From contig CP114486.1 in assembly GCA_027186245.1 (NCBI GenBank), positions 9,438,501 to 9,502,500 of the forward strand: a DNA stretch of 64,000 nucleotides, in the 5' to 3' direction. The position numbers were made by a program, and so were the translations under genes. This DNA is from Coriaria nepalensis. Lineage: Eukaryota > Streptophyta > Magnoliopsida > Cucurbitales > Coriariaceae. Positions 26,160 through 37,690 of the stretch are shown here, one piece after another (positions within the stretch are counted from its first letter, which is position 1; every line of letters starts with the position of its first letter). Below the pieces are notes generated by a model. That model was not told the DNA's origin and did not search any database. It saw only the letters and a list, made by a program, of their open reading frames with translations.

Positions 26160-26349
26160 TAGAGATGCTATTTCTTCTCTACCTTCCCTCTTTTGCACCC
26201 CTTTGATGAATCAAAGCTAGGAAAACACGGAGAAGGGGCGGTCGTTGTGGAAGACAGCTATATACAAACTGTCCAAGTCGACAACACGTTTTTGTTGAGG
26301 TAGGTAATTTAGTTTTTTTTTGTTGCCGAATTAGGTAGCGGATTTCTTG

Positions 26350-26369
26350 TGATGTCATACCTGACGTCA
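26350..26369. promoter_or_regulatory. as-1-like double TGA-bZIP site upstream of LigB
   Basis: TGATGTCA (26350-26357) and TGACGTCA (26362-26369, a perfect palindrome) have centres exactly 12 bp apart, the spacing of as-1 elements bound by TGA bZIP factors. They lie 191-210 bp upstream of the LigB-like start codon. Binding is inferred from motif and spacing only. Confidence 0.5.
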
Positions 26370-26680
26370 CCTTTTAAATTAATATCAAGCAATATGTTTT
26401 TTTTTTCTTTTTTTGCCAAAGCACTATTAATTATGGAATGTTTAGTTAAATGACTATGTCAAAAAAAATTTGTCAACTAACCTCATTTTGACTTTGTTTG
26501 TTAAATTACTTTATTTTTCTTATTATTTATTTGTATTTAATAAGTAAATAAAAAACAAAGGATAAAATAATATTTATATCCTCCCTCACTCTCATCATCA
26601 ATGTTTCTCTATCAAGAAAACACACCAATGGCAAAAACAAAGAAGACCTAATGATTTACTTCCATTATTTCGATTTGCTC

Positions 26681-26740
26681 GATTCTTCGTCGGAGAAAAA
26701 TGATCTTCATCGGAGAAAAAAGATTTTCGTCAGAGAAAAA
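26681..26740. repeat. Three tandem 20-bp repeats
   Basis: Units 26681-26700, 26701-26720 and 26721-26740 share TTCRTCRGAGAAAAA with few changes. No function seen. Confidence 0.85.
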
Positions 26741-26929
26741 TAAGTATTATTGTTCTAACAAATACGAATAGCACCGTCAGAGGTACATGTTCCATTTTTC
26801 GATCTTTTTATTGCTTTGTCTTTAGTGGGTATATATATATCGTGAAGTTTATTTTTTCAATTTTGGTCCTTTATTTTGCTCATACCTGATAATGCTCCTT
26901 TTCCTCCATTTGGCGAAGATCTAAAAGTA

Positions 26930-27150
26930 GTAATAAACAAAAAAACTGGACCGTTATTATTAATTTCAGACCATTATTGAACTGACACAATGACTAAAAT
27001 TAATTTCGGGGTGTTGTTTCAAAATAGTGTTAAGTGGTCTGAAATGTTGGATCGAAATTAATTTCGATCACAGTGATTAATGGTTCGAAATCTTGGACCG
27101 TAATTAATGATGGTCCAGGATTGCGATCCAGGATGTTTTTTAATTTATTT
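26930..27150. repeat. Clustered inverted and direct repeats, possible transposon sub-terminal region
   Basis: Includes a perfect 20-bp palindrome at 27050-27069 (GATCGAAATTAATTTCGATC) and repeated GGTCTGAAAT / GGTTCGAAATCTTGGACC / ATGGTCCAGG blocks in both orientations. It lies just upstream of the MULE N-terminal frame and may be that element's end, but a terminal inverted repeat partner was not found. Confidence 0.5.
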
Positions 27151-27210
27151 ATAAGAATTAGAATTTTTTTTAGGTCAAGATATTGATCTCAAATTATTTA
27201 TTTTTCAAGA

Positions 27211-28034
27211 ATGATATCATCTATATTCATAACCGTATGCTATGGGGAATGGAAAGATGATGATGAGACATCAAAACCATCGAAATCTTGGATTTCAAAA
27301 GGCTTACAAGAGTGGAAGGGTGTTGCGGTTGAAATAAGTGTCAATTTTAGTGAGCTATTAGAGGTCTTCCATAATATTATCTATGTTGATCCTAATGAAT
27401 TTGGTATGAAAATAGCATACAAGCTGTTATTCTCATCGATCACTCATCCAATATTTTTTTTAAATCATACAGATATGAAGCCATAAGTCCATGCTTGTTC
27501 GGTATCCAATCCATCTCCACTATATCTGACATTGATCCCGAAGGGAGAAGTGGTATTCATGTTTAAGAGTGACGTCAAATACCTAATGTTGGTAATAATG
27601 AAAATGATAATTTTATGCGTTATGATGATGGTAGTGATCGATATCTAAATGTATATGTGGAGAGAAATATTATTAACTCCGAGGTTGAGGTTGATGAAGA
27701 GAACGAGGATGAGATGAAAGATGAGAGGAGGATGAGGATGAAAATGACGGGGGTGGAAGAACGGATGAAGAATGTGGTAATTGTAGTTCTAGGATGACTA
27801 CTTTGACAAAGTAGTACTTACCTCTGATATACTTGATACTTTATATGCTTAAGAGGATCCAGATCCGATATTGGTTCCTAATTTTCTACCACATGTTTTA
27901 CCACAACCGAAAAATGAAATTGAAGACGAAGGCGATGATGAATATGCCTATATTTTTCATATTGCTACTCAGCCTAGTGAAAGTGTATGTTCGTCAGACC
28001 AATCGAATTTTTACCCGATAGGGAAAATACTTTA
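27211..28034 (+). pseudogene. MULE (MuDR-like) transposase relic, N-terminal part
   Basis: Reads FITVCYGEWKDDDE, then EISVNFSELLEVFHNIIYVDPNEFGMKIAYKLLF, in the style of the beta-grasp/PB1-like N-terminus of plant MULE transposases, followed by an acidic linker (SEVEVDEENEDEMKDE; IEDEGDDEYAY). It ends ...NFYPIGKIL at about 28030, where an LTR begins; the next MULE domain resumes at about 30655. Stops at 27484 and later make it non-functional. Confidence 0.6.
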
Positions 28035-28988
28035 TGTAATACTATCTTTGTGCATATATTACCAAAACATTATTTATTATCAGTAATATAAGTCAGTTAT
28101 TATTTATCATATTTATTAATTTTTGTTGAAATTTAAATTTTATGTTCTATAAATGCATATCATGATAAAGTCCGGTATCTTGAGTTATACGCTCTGGAAA
28201 CTATTATAGATATCATGCTAATAAAGACTCGAGTCGCTAAAACCTCTAAAGATACTAATGGTTCGTTGTGTAGGATCTCAAGAATAGACATTGATTGATC
28301 TGGATAAACAATCATATAGTTTATTACCTAATTGTTAGGATAGTCGATCTCATAGCTAGTAGTGTCGTTGAACACCATGATGATTGTGAGGGGGCTTAGT
28401 AATACTTACCTCTGATAAACCTGATACTTTATATGCTTGAGAGGATCTAGATCTGATATCGGTTCCTGACTTTCCACCACCTGTTTTACCACAACCAAAA
28501 AATTAAATTGAAGACGACACCAATGACAAATATGCCAATATTTTTCCTATTGCTACTTATCCTGGTGAAAGTATATGTCTGTCAAGCCAGTCAGATTTTG
28601 ACCTAATAGAGAAAATACTTTATGTGATAATACCTTTATGCAAATATTATCAAGACATTACTTATCATCATAATGAAAGTCAGTTGTTATTTATCATGTT
28701 TATTAATTTTGTTGGAATTAATATTATATGGTCTATAAATACATATCATAATAAAATACAGTATCTTGAGTTATGCATTCTGAAGATCATGAAAGAGATC
28801 ATACTAGTAGAGACTCGAGTCGCTAAAAGCTCTAAAGATACAAACAGTTCATTATCGTAAGATCTCGAGAATGGAAATCGATTGATCTGGATAGACAATT
28901 ATGTAGTTTATCACCTAATTATTAGAATGGACGATCTTACAGCAAGTAGTATCAGAGGAACACCATGACGATTTTATGTGCGCTTAGT
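27813..28988 (+). repeat. 588-bp tandem duplication across a MULE/LTR junction
   Basis: Units 27813-28400 and 28401-28988 are collinear throughout (start TACTTACCTCTGAT, end CTTAGT) with moderate divergence. Each unit contains about 220 bp of MULE coding relic and the first about 360 bp of the adjoining LTR. Confidence 0.85.
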
Positions 28989-30571
28989 AGAGACGAAAGG
29001 TGTTGAACGTGACACTTAGATAAATCTCAAAAGTAATTAACATTATCTCTTAATGATAATTATTTAGTGACCATTTTACATATGATCCTCAGAATTTAGA
29101 CAACTTAGTTCCTTAAATACAAGGTTAACTCTAGCCATGGGTGAACATAGAGGTGAACTATTGGACATGAAGTGTTATGTGAAAAGGTTGTGAGTGGTTA
29201 AGAGATAATTCATCACTTTTGTGTTTGGAAAAAAGTCATATGGATTATATACTTTATTGAACAAGAAATCTCTACATAGTACTATGGTATGAAATGAGTT
29301 TCTATAAATCCATTGTCAATATATCTTTATAGCGATATAATAATCCATATGATTTGTCTATTAAGGTATAAGAGTTAAACCATGTCCTAGGACGAATCAG
29401 ATATTGGTAAGATGAAATGATTATTATTGTAAACATACTATAGTCACAACATGTTCTTTCAAAAGTTGGTATTTCTCATCTTTCAGCTAGTCGTGACACT
29501 TTTCTAGAACTCAATCTTAACTTGAAGGTTTAAAGTTATTTAATTATGAGATAATTAAATTGAGTATTTAATTTAAAATATAATTTTAAATTTAACGAAT
29601 TTAACTTGGAATTAAATAAAATTATAAATTACTTGTGAATTCCTCCTGCTGGCATAATGTAGAACCTAATCGATCATACACATAAGGTTTAAAGTAACTG
29701 AATCAAAGTTTCATAAAAAAAATAAAGAAAAAAGGGACCAAAATTATTTTAGAAGTAAAATGGTAATTTAACTTATAGTTTGACTATAAAGGAAAAATGA
29801 TAATTATTAATTTATTAATTTAATGTCATATAGTTATATTAGCACAACTAAGGGAAGACATTAATTTAATTAGATATTAATAAGTTACATATGAACTTTT
29901 ATTTACTTGTAAAAATCTCCTAAAGATTCTTATTAATAATCAGACATTAGATGGTTAATAGGTCGGATTAATAGAATTTCATAGGCTAAATTAATTAAAA
30001 AGTTGATTAAAATATATATAGGTATGACCTATATAGTGGCCTGCCAACGCAAATGGGCTCGGACCCATTTAATTATTCTAATGTAATTAGAAGTTTAAGT
30101 GATAAGCAAACCTTATACCTAATGGTGCCTTATAAATAGCACCCTAGATTGGTCAAATTCAAGAAACTTCCTAACTCCTATTTTGGCCGAAATTCATACA
30201 AAGAAAATAGTTTTTTCTTTTTCCTTTCTCCAAACTTATTGTTTCATGAGTTAAAATTTTAAGTAGAAACTTAATTGTATGAAACGAATCGTGTAAATTA
30301 AGATTAGAGGGCGAACACGTGAGCACTTCTCATCTTATCAAAGAAGAGTTCTGTATCAAATTATTCAAGAAGAAAGGTATCCATTTTAACCTAATCTTAA
30401 TTTTAATATTGATGGGATTTATTGTATTTTCTATAAAAAGATTATATGTGATATAATTATTGTATGATCGATCTTGCAAAAATCTATGTATGTTAGGATA
30501 TGATTTAAATAAATTTTAAATATTACTTTCATTGCATTTATCTTTTATGTGCATGCCTACGTTTCCTAACA
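28035..30571 (+). mobile_element. LTR (solo or left LTR) inserted in the MULE relic
   Basis: Starts TGTAATAC and ends CCTAACA. Blocks such as CATCACTT, GAGTTTCTATAAATCCATTGTC, GTATAAGAGTTAAACCATGTCC and TATAAATAGC occur in the same order as in the LTR of the 9.07-kb copia element, so it is a related family. The apparent length (2.5 kb) includes the 588-bp tandem duplication at its start. It is followed by CTTGGGGTATCGAG, which could be a degenerate primer site; no matching right LTR was found. Confidence 0.6.
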
Positions 30572-30654
30572 CTTGGGGTATCGAGTATTAAATTTTTTGG
30601 CTTTAGAAGCAATTTACTCCCGATTGCTTCTTCCCAAGCAAGAGGAGATGAGTT

Positions 30655-31860
30655 TTATCGCACTCAATTCTTTTATTAGAAAAAGAAGCTAAAGATGAGT
30701 TTACATATACATGCAATCCGACGGGATTTTGAATTCAAAGGGAAGAAGTTGAGTAAGACTACATATGTTATCAGTTGTGTAGACCCAAATTGCAAATGGA
30801 TGCGCCATGCTATGAGAAAGAAAGATTGTTCATTTTTCTAAATTCAAACTTATAAGGATCAACACACATGTAAATTTGACTACTTGCATAAAAAACATTG
30901 ACAAGTATTCCCATTAGTAATTAGACGACATTGTTCACCCTTTGATGAACTTTGATGAATAGTTATAGTGGAAGCAACAAGAGTCCTAATCCGAAAATTA
31001 TTAAAACTTTAGTCTATAATGATCTCAAGGTAAGTATTACTTACTGAAAATCATTAAAAGTATGATTTATTGCACGTGATCTAGCTTGGAGTACGGCGAA
31101 GGAGAGCTATACAATGTTGTCATGTTACTCTACTGTAATGAAAATGGTAAATCCATAGATTCTAACTGCACTTTTAACGAATAGAGAATTCATGGCTTTT
31201 ATGGCATCCATTTAAGGGTTTTGGTTGATGCAAAAGGTTATTTGTATTGATAGGACATTTTTAAAGTGCAAATACAAAAGTACTTTTCTAACTACAACCG
31301 TACAGGATGGTAACAATCAACTCTATCTAATAGCATAAGCTATAATCGACTTGGAGATCAAGGTATCCTAGACTTAGTTCTTGACTAGGCTTCGAGAAAA
31401 GATACCTCATGCCCTAAGTACTTGGGTGTGGTGGAATAGTCTCTCAATTCAAGATGAGGGCCAAAGCATATATAGACTACAAGAATTCAATAAGTACTTC
31501 AATGAGATTAAAGTATTGCATCCTAGTGTGGCAATGTATTTAGAAGATATTGGTTTTGAACACTAGTCAAGAGCTCATTTCCAAAGTTTTAGATACAATA
31601 TCATGACAATTAATAATTTTGAATCGTATAATGTTGCATTGAAGGATGCACGTGAATATTCAATTGTAGTCTTGCTCGATAGTACGAGGAAGATAATAAC
31701 AACTTAGTTCAACACTCGAACAAGACATAAAAAATAATATTATGACCAACATTTCAAACTTAACAAATAGTATGATTTATTCCATTGTCGCATCCATTAA
31801 AGCCACCACACGATTTATTCCAACATATTCAACCTCATCATTGAACATGTTAAAGCTGGT
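30655..31860 (+). pseudogene. MULE transposase relic, zinc-binding and catalytic parts
   Basis: Begins LKMSLHIHAIRRDFEFKGK, then TYVISCVDPNCKWMRHAMRKKDCSFF, a stop, and IQTYKDQHTCKF: the C/H-rich DNA-binding domain of plant MuDR transposases. Downstream pieces (DxTFLKCKYKSTF, ATTVQDGNNQLY, AIIDLE, then FNKYFNEIKVLHPSVAMYLEDIGFEH, SRAHFQSFRYNIMT, ESYNVALKDAREYSI) follow the order of the MULE catalytic domain. Stops and frameshifts throughout. Confidence 0.75.
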
Positions 31861-32019
31861 CATATAGGGCTTTCACTCTTCTCTCCTTGATGGGTGTAAG
31901 ATTTCATATACTATAGCCTACATTATTAAAAAAATATTAGATAGGTCGGTTAATTAGATAATTAGATAGGTAATTAAGTAATTACATGGAGATATAACTT
32001 ACAATAAATCTAACTAAGA

Positions 32020-32790
32020 GTACTAATTACCTAGAAGGCGAGCGAAAAACCATGTATATCTCACTTCTCAACAACTGTTTTTTCTCTACTTACAGTTTTG
32101 TTGGACTTCATCAGGAGTTTGTCTCTCTTGATGTATCTGATGGTTCTCTCATGTATTACTTCACCTCAAGAATAGCTATCGAAGAACTCAAGGTAAGAGA
32201 CCATGTATAGATATTGAGTTGGAATTAAGTGCCTCCTCACAATACCTAAGAGGCCAACAATCAAGAAGTAGAGCAATAGTAACTTGTATTGTGATTCTTC
32301 TACCTTTGCTACATCATCAAGATCTTCTTCATGCCTTTTAGTTATACAAGGTATTTTAAAAAATCTCAATAAGCTCACCACATGTAATCTTCTCATTCTC
32401 TTTGAAAAAGTACTTTAGGAATTTTGCATTTTTCTTTACTTTGCGAGATAAGGTTGGTGGCTTGTGACAGTCCAGAAATTTGAGCGAACTCTTTGATCGA
32501 GTAACGAAGATGATGACCATTTATGATGTACCATGCCGCATATTTCTTTGCGAACTCAGCTTGATGAAAGATCAGGGTTTTGACTAACTGGGCGGAGAAT
32601 GAAAACCTTTCTTTAACTTTCATGAAGTGGCCAAAACATGATTTCCTAAACCTTTCATTCTATCTACAATTAATCCTCTTATCAATTTCTGAAATTACCT
32701 CGTGCAGCCTCAAACGATCAGTAAACGTGCAAGAAAAATGATCCTCAGACTTCAAGATCTGAGTAAGTTTAGGTGATCTATCTCCCTGAA
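32020..32790 (-). pseudogene. DUF1985-type transposon-associated protein relic
   Basis: On the - strand, LRLHEVISEIDKRI, then KVKERFSFSAQLVKTLIFHQ, AAWYIINGHHLRYSIKEFAQISGLS, and further down RTIRYIKRDKLLM and YDIHGF-SLAFQV (after a stop). This is the plant DUF1985 domain plus the following conserved region, often found with Ulp1-like protease in MULE-related elements. Several stops and frame breaks. It converges on the MULE relic to its left. Confidence 0.65.
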
Positions 32791-33573
32791 AAAAAAAATT
32801 GAATTTATTTTCACAAACAAAGAGTTATACAATATATTATCTAGGATTTCGGATTGAGAAAAATGATTATCTCAATTTGAAATTACACATTTCGAACTGC
32901 CATTACCCATTTTATATAAGTTTTATTTTAATCTCGACCTACTTTTTTTATTCCTCTTTGTCAAGAGTCTTAAACCTTGTAATATCAAACTCATATTATG
33001 AGATATGAGATATGAGATGAAGCCGTAACCACTCGACAAACCCCTACACTTACATGCAATTGTGATTTTAACTATTTTTTTTTTTTATAGCTTGACATGC
33101 TTAATTGACGGGTAATATCAGCATCTTCGAATCTAATTAGCAGTAATTTTTATTTTTGAATTTTTTAATAATATTTTCAATTATTTTTATAGTTGAAAGA
33201 ATAGAAATTATTTTTTATACTTCCGTTAATATTTGATCATTAAAAAAAAGAATTTTAAGAGAAAAAAAAAAGAGTTACCAAATACAATTGACGGTAAAAA
33301 ATTTAACAGATTCCTACATATATATATGAACATAAAAACTAATTTTAAAAATTATTGCTAATCAGACTCTTCGAGAACTGAAAAAGATAAGTCTGATAAA
33401 TTTTTTACCACATACCTAAAAGGAGTAGAGGAGTCCAGAAATGAAAAAGATAAGTCGATAACACGGACAATAATGAAGGGCATTTTCATTCAACTTAGAA
33501 TCCAATAAAAGTTACATTTGTGTGAAAAACAAATATGAAGCCTCGACTTCAGCATAAATGAATTCTTCAATCA
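32791..33573. other. AT-rich spacer, 3' flank of SET-domain gene
   Basis: Nothing recognisable; homopolymer A/T runs and a short TA repeat near 33320. Confidence 0.35.
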
Positions 33574-36500
33574 TCAAGTCTTTCTCAGCCTTTTCACCAT
33601 GTGGGCCCGCTTGACCGTTCGAAACGAGTCATGACTAAAACCAGCATAAGTTCTCAGTTTTGCAAGAATCTTCCTCTCACTAATCACTAACATCAAAGAA
33701 TGGTAAGCCTTTCTCTCTCTAACTCTACAGCACCTTTTCAGCTTTTCAACATCATCCTCAAAAGAACTTGAACCATACAAACCCTCCCTTATATCAGCAA
33801 GTGACAGAAGAGCTTTCCGGACCTTCTTTGTCAACAAAAATTTCCTGTTCATTATTTCTGAGGGGCTTATAGGTCCAGAAAAATTTCCACAAGTAGACAG
33901 AGAAGCATCCATTTCATTATATGCATCTTCAGCCAGTAATATGATGTATAATAAGATCAAGAGCTCTACTTGTGGTTCTCCGTCGTAAGATATTTCAAAA
34001 TATTCAGTTTTTTCTGTGATAAACCCATAGTGGTTCAATTTTCTCCATAACGACATTCTTGCTCTACTGTACCGGTTTGAGAATTGAGATAAACTCCATT
34101 GAAGGACAAGCTCCAGATCAATATTTACAATATCGTATGGGTTATCTGGTTCTGTAAACCCATACCTGTGAAGTAGTGCAGCGTTACCTACTAAGCCATA
34201 TGTATTGAAGACCTGATAGAGGAGGACCAGGTTAGATAAGAGAAGGTATCTCTTTTACACCATGACAAAAACTTTTATGAAACAAGACAGATTTTTGGAA
34301 GGCAAGAAATTTATACAGATTGGGTTTTAGATAAATCTGATAGATGCATGGAATTTCAGAACAAATGTGAAGAAATATAGACTACACATTAAAGAATGGC
34401 CAACACTCTAAATGGCCAACATTAGTCTAATAAAGTCAACCAATAAACTTCAGAGCCCTATGAGTGAGAAAAGCCAGCAACAGAAATCTTGAAGCTTGTA
34501 TACAATTGATAGTGAATCTAATGCAATTTATATTCCTAGTATCCGATAAGAAGAGTAATGGCTTTTCAACACATGAGGAAATAGGTCCCGCATGCATGAG
34601 TAATCTCACATGTTCCAATGTAATTGTAAGGTATATGATCTCATTAAGAATTAACCAGGCTGCGAAGCCAAGGTAACCTCTGAGGCAATTAATTTAAAGT
34701 AAGAAATAAAATTTAGGTTTCAAGAAATAAAATCGAGTCTTTTCTATATTCAACAGGAAAACACCTCTTCAATGAAATCAAACAATACACTTAAAATCCA
34801 AAATCTGCCATACCAATTCCTAATGTAATCCAAATAACCAAAATGCATAATGAGATTATAGAGTACCTCGGTTCCAGCTTTGACATCTTTCACCATGATC
34901 ATCTCCAGCACTGTGGGGTCATCCCCCATAACAGAATACTCCAGGTCAGTATCAATCACAGGGTTACTCATCTCCAGATCAGAACTCAGTTCTGCCTGGT
35001 CCGAAGGATAATTTGGACAAATTTGTCCTTCATCTCCAGAATCAGGATAAATATCATTGTTGTGTGAAGGACTATCTTCCGACTCAATGTGAGCAGATAC
35101 TTTGGTGAAGTGTACATCCTCAGCACCTGTCTTGTGATTAAAGCTGGATTCCATGAAAGTCATGCAAAGAGAAAACAGTTTCCACGAGTCAGTGAAGTGT
35201 CAAGCTTCTGATTGACTTTCATTCATTTTATAATAAAAGAGAGGTCAGATCCAAGAACATGCCTCACACGGCATGAATAACATATGACATGTTGCATAAA
35301 TTGATGGACTTTTCTTATAAAAAAATAAAAAAAGGAAAAACCCCAAAATTAATTTCAACTCTTTAAAAAAATAATAATAATAATTCTAGATCTTCAGCAG
35401 TAACAGCTTCCAGCTACCATACAGAACGCCAAATTATTCAATATTTAAGATGAATTCTGAAACATGTAATTTCTATTGTTGTTGTTGACATCTTTTAAAT
35501 ATGAGTTATAATTTCTGAAGACAGAGAAAAGTGAGAAAAATCTAGTTGCAGCTTACTATATTCACATATTCGAGAAACATCATCCACAAAAAAATAGACA
35601 AAAAAAAAAAAATTGAAAAGCACAGGTAAGAAGAATGATAACTTACAGGTCTGCCAAAGGAACCATTCCTGATCCATGATATTCATCAATTTCAAAAGAT
35701 CGAGAAGCAATGAGGCTTTTTGCAGCGAAGTACTGTTCAATGCCAAAATATTTATGGCTAAACAACATAGGCGCTGAAACCACAAGGGGTAGAATGTTCT
35801 CTTTCCAATCCTCATAGATGAGAGTTTTATCTTCTTTCACTGTCTGTCTAAAAGTGTAAAAGAAATGGTCAATGATAAAGTAAGGGGTGTTCCTAAAACA
35901 TAATTTCTCTTCAATAACATTCTTGATTCATATCAACAGAAAGGAGCTTGAAAATAATGGGAGCTGAAGACAGAAGCCAGGCAAATCATTTTACAAGCAA
36001 TCTTCACAAATTCATAAATTTAGTTCGACCCTCTGTCCCAGATCAGAAGCTATAGTGAACTAGCCGTTGGCAAATAGCAATCCTTCCTAACTAGGTAATG
36101 GCACAAGTATGTTAAGCAAAAGGTTTTAACAAAAATCCAGATAAAAAGATTATGTTATCCGACATTCACTTAAGGAAAGATGTACCCGACCATTCACAAT
36201 GTGTATTCTGTCATTTCAATCATAAATCACAGTATCACTCAAGCAAAAGAGAAAAAAAAGGAACTTCTGTAAAGCACACACCAAATTTTGAAACTCACAT
36301 TTGATTATATTCATTTAACGAGCTTCTGAAAATAAGACACCTTCAGAATGCCGAGAAAAAAGGCCATAACAATCTCAAACAAGCAAATGGGAGAAAATAG
36401 CAGGAACTAGTGAGCATACCTTATGGAGCTCTGTTCCGGAAAGTAACTGATCCACTTCACCTAAACTCCAAACCAAGGGCAAGCACTCTTCATCAGGCAA

Positions 36501-36993
36501 GACCTGGAGATAACCAGCCCAAGGGGAGTCCTCTCCCAAGCTTTTCTCATACATGATAGCTACTGCAAGCCCTAGGCAACCATCCAAATCGGAATCTTCG
36601 ATCATGGAGCTTGCACAGCTGGTTTTAATGGTGAGGCACGCTCGCTTTGGTATCTTAGCAACTACATCGCCTTCATTCAATTCGCACAATGCTCTTACAG
36701 CGATTCCGTCCTCGTCGGTATCTGTAAATTGCAGAGCATCGCTGTATTCGATTCCTTGAGATTTCATCCACCGCTTGAAGGCTCTCAATCGCCTGCGGTT
36801 AAAAATTTCAGTGAGAGAGAGCAACGAAAACAAGGACCATAAGGAAAAACAAATTATAGTGCAGTCTGTAACTCTTTAGCTGTTCTGTTTGGAAGCCAAT
36901 AAAAAAATATGAAGCCGAAGAAGAAGAAACGTAAAACCTGGAAGTGACGGGCATTGAGATTTGACCACGAAATGCAGCGGGAGTATCCGCCAT
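33574..36993 (-). CDS. SET-domain protein lysine methyltransferase (SETD6 / Rubisco-LSMT class)
   Basis: Predicted S-adenosylmethionine-dependent N-lysine methyltransferase of the non-histone SET subgroup. Exons (- strand): 36993-36938, 36792-36420, 35843-35647, 35143-34867, 34212-33574, in phase (1542 nt, 513 aa plus stop). The N-terminal part has RLRAFKRWMKSQGIEYSDAL and GIAVRALCELNEGDVVAKIP, the start of the SET fold. Then come PWAGYLQVLPDE, SRSFEI and GMVPLADLFNH (about 197-212), then FNTYGLVGNAALLHRYGF (303-320), the C-terminal SET signature. Residues 320-513 form the helical Rubisco-LSMT substrate-binding region. An unusually acidic, low-complexity insert of about 60 residues (about 227-285, rich in S/D/E) separates the NH and NTYG motifs. 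Substrate cannot be told from sequence. No frame defects seen. Confidence 0.9.
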
Positions 36994-37570
36994 TTTTGTT
37001 TCCTGCTTGCTTCTAACTTCTAAAGCTTTCTTAGGGCGTTACGTGAAGGAAATGAGCCATGGGCCATATAATCTGAAAGCGGTTTGGGCCCGGCTCGCTT
37101 GTAAGTGCCCAAGATCCTGAGACGACGTGTCGTCTTAAATTGACAAAAGAGTGATACGACACTGCGGGCAAATAAATATGAAGCAGAAATGACTAATGAG
37201 AGCCGGCATGGTTAGCTATTAGAACCAGTCGAGAGGTGTAAGAGCATTTCAAATCACCTTGGCTATGGACAGAAACATGCAGGTTTCACTGATGTCAGGG
37301 TGAATTGAATTTCATAACCATGACATAATCCACGAATCAACTTCGTTCCCATGTTGCAAATTTTGAAACTCCTGCCTTCGGACCATATCTCTCTAGGAAA
37401 TGACTTTGTTTCCCTTTTCCCGTTAAGTCAGTCCAAGATAAATTGGGATCATTCCAAATAATTATTTTCCATTCAACTTGTATGTCAATTGAATATGTTG
37501 GAGGTCACCAGACACTTGATGAGGGATGATAATCTCCTCAAATTATGCAGTCGTAGTTAATTTAGTTGAT
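36994..37570. promoter_or_regulatory. Upstream region of the SET-domain gene
   Basis: About 128 bp upstream of the start codon, 37121-37134 (GACGACGTGTCGTC) is a near-perfect inverted repeat with an ACGT core, a plausible bZIP site. GC content is higher at 37020-37170 than in surrounding DNA, as expected of a promoter. No TATA box assigned. Confidence 0.35.
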
Positions 37571-37690
37571 ATATAAACATATTGAATATTCAAGAAATGT
37601 GATCATATTAGCGATAAAGGTCATAAAATAATGTAAACATATTGAATATTCATGAAATGTGATTAGATTGGTGATGAAGGCTAAAAAAAT
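37571..37690. repeat. Two tandem 60-bp units
   Basis: 37571-37630 and 37631-37690 share AAACATATTGAATATTCA, GAAATGTGAT and GGTGATGAAGG/GCGATAAAGG at exact 60-bp offset. Confidence 0.85.

Noticed and set aside
26160..26198. Upstream in-frame ATG adding 13 residues to LigB
   Set aside because: The conserved family start [15 protein letters not shown] is at 26159; the extension looks like 5' UTR.
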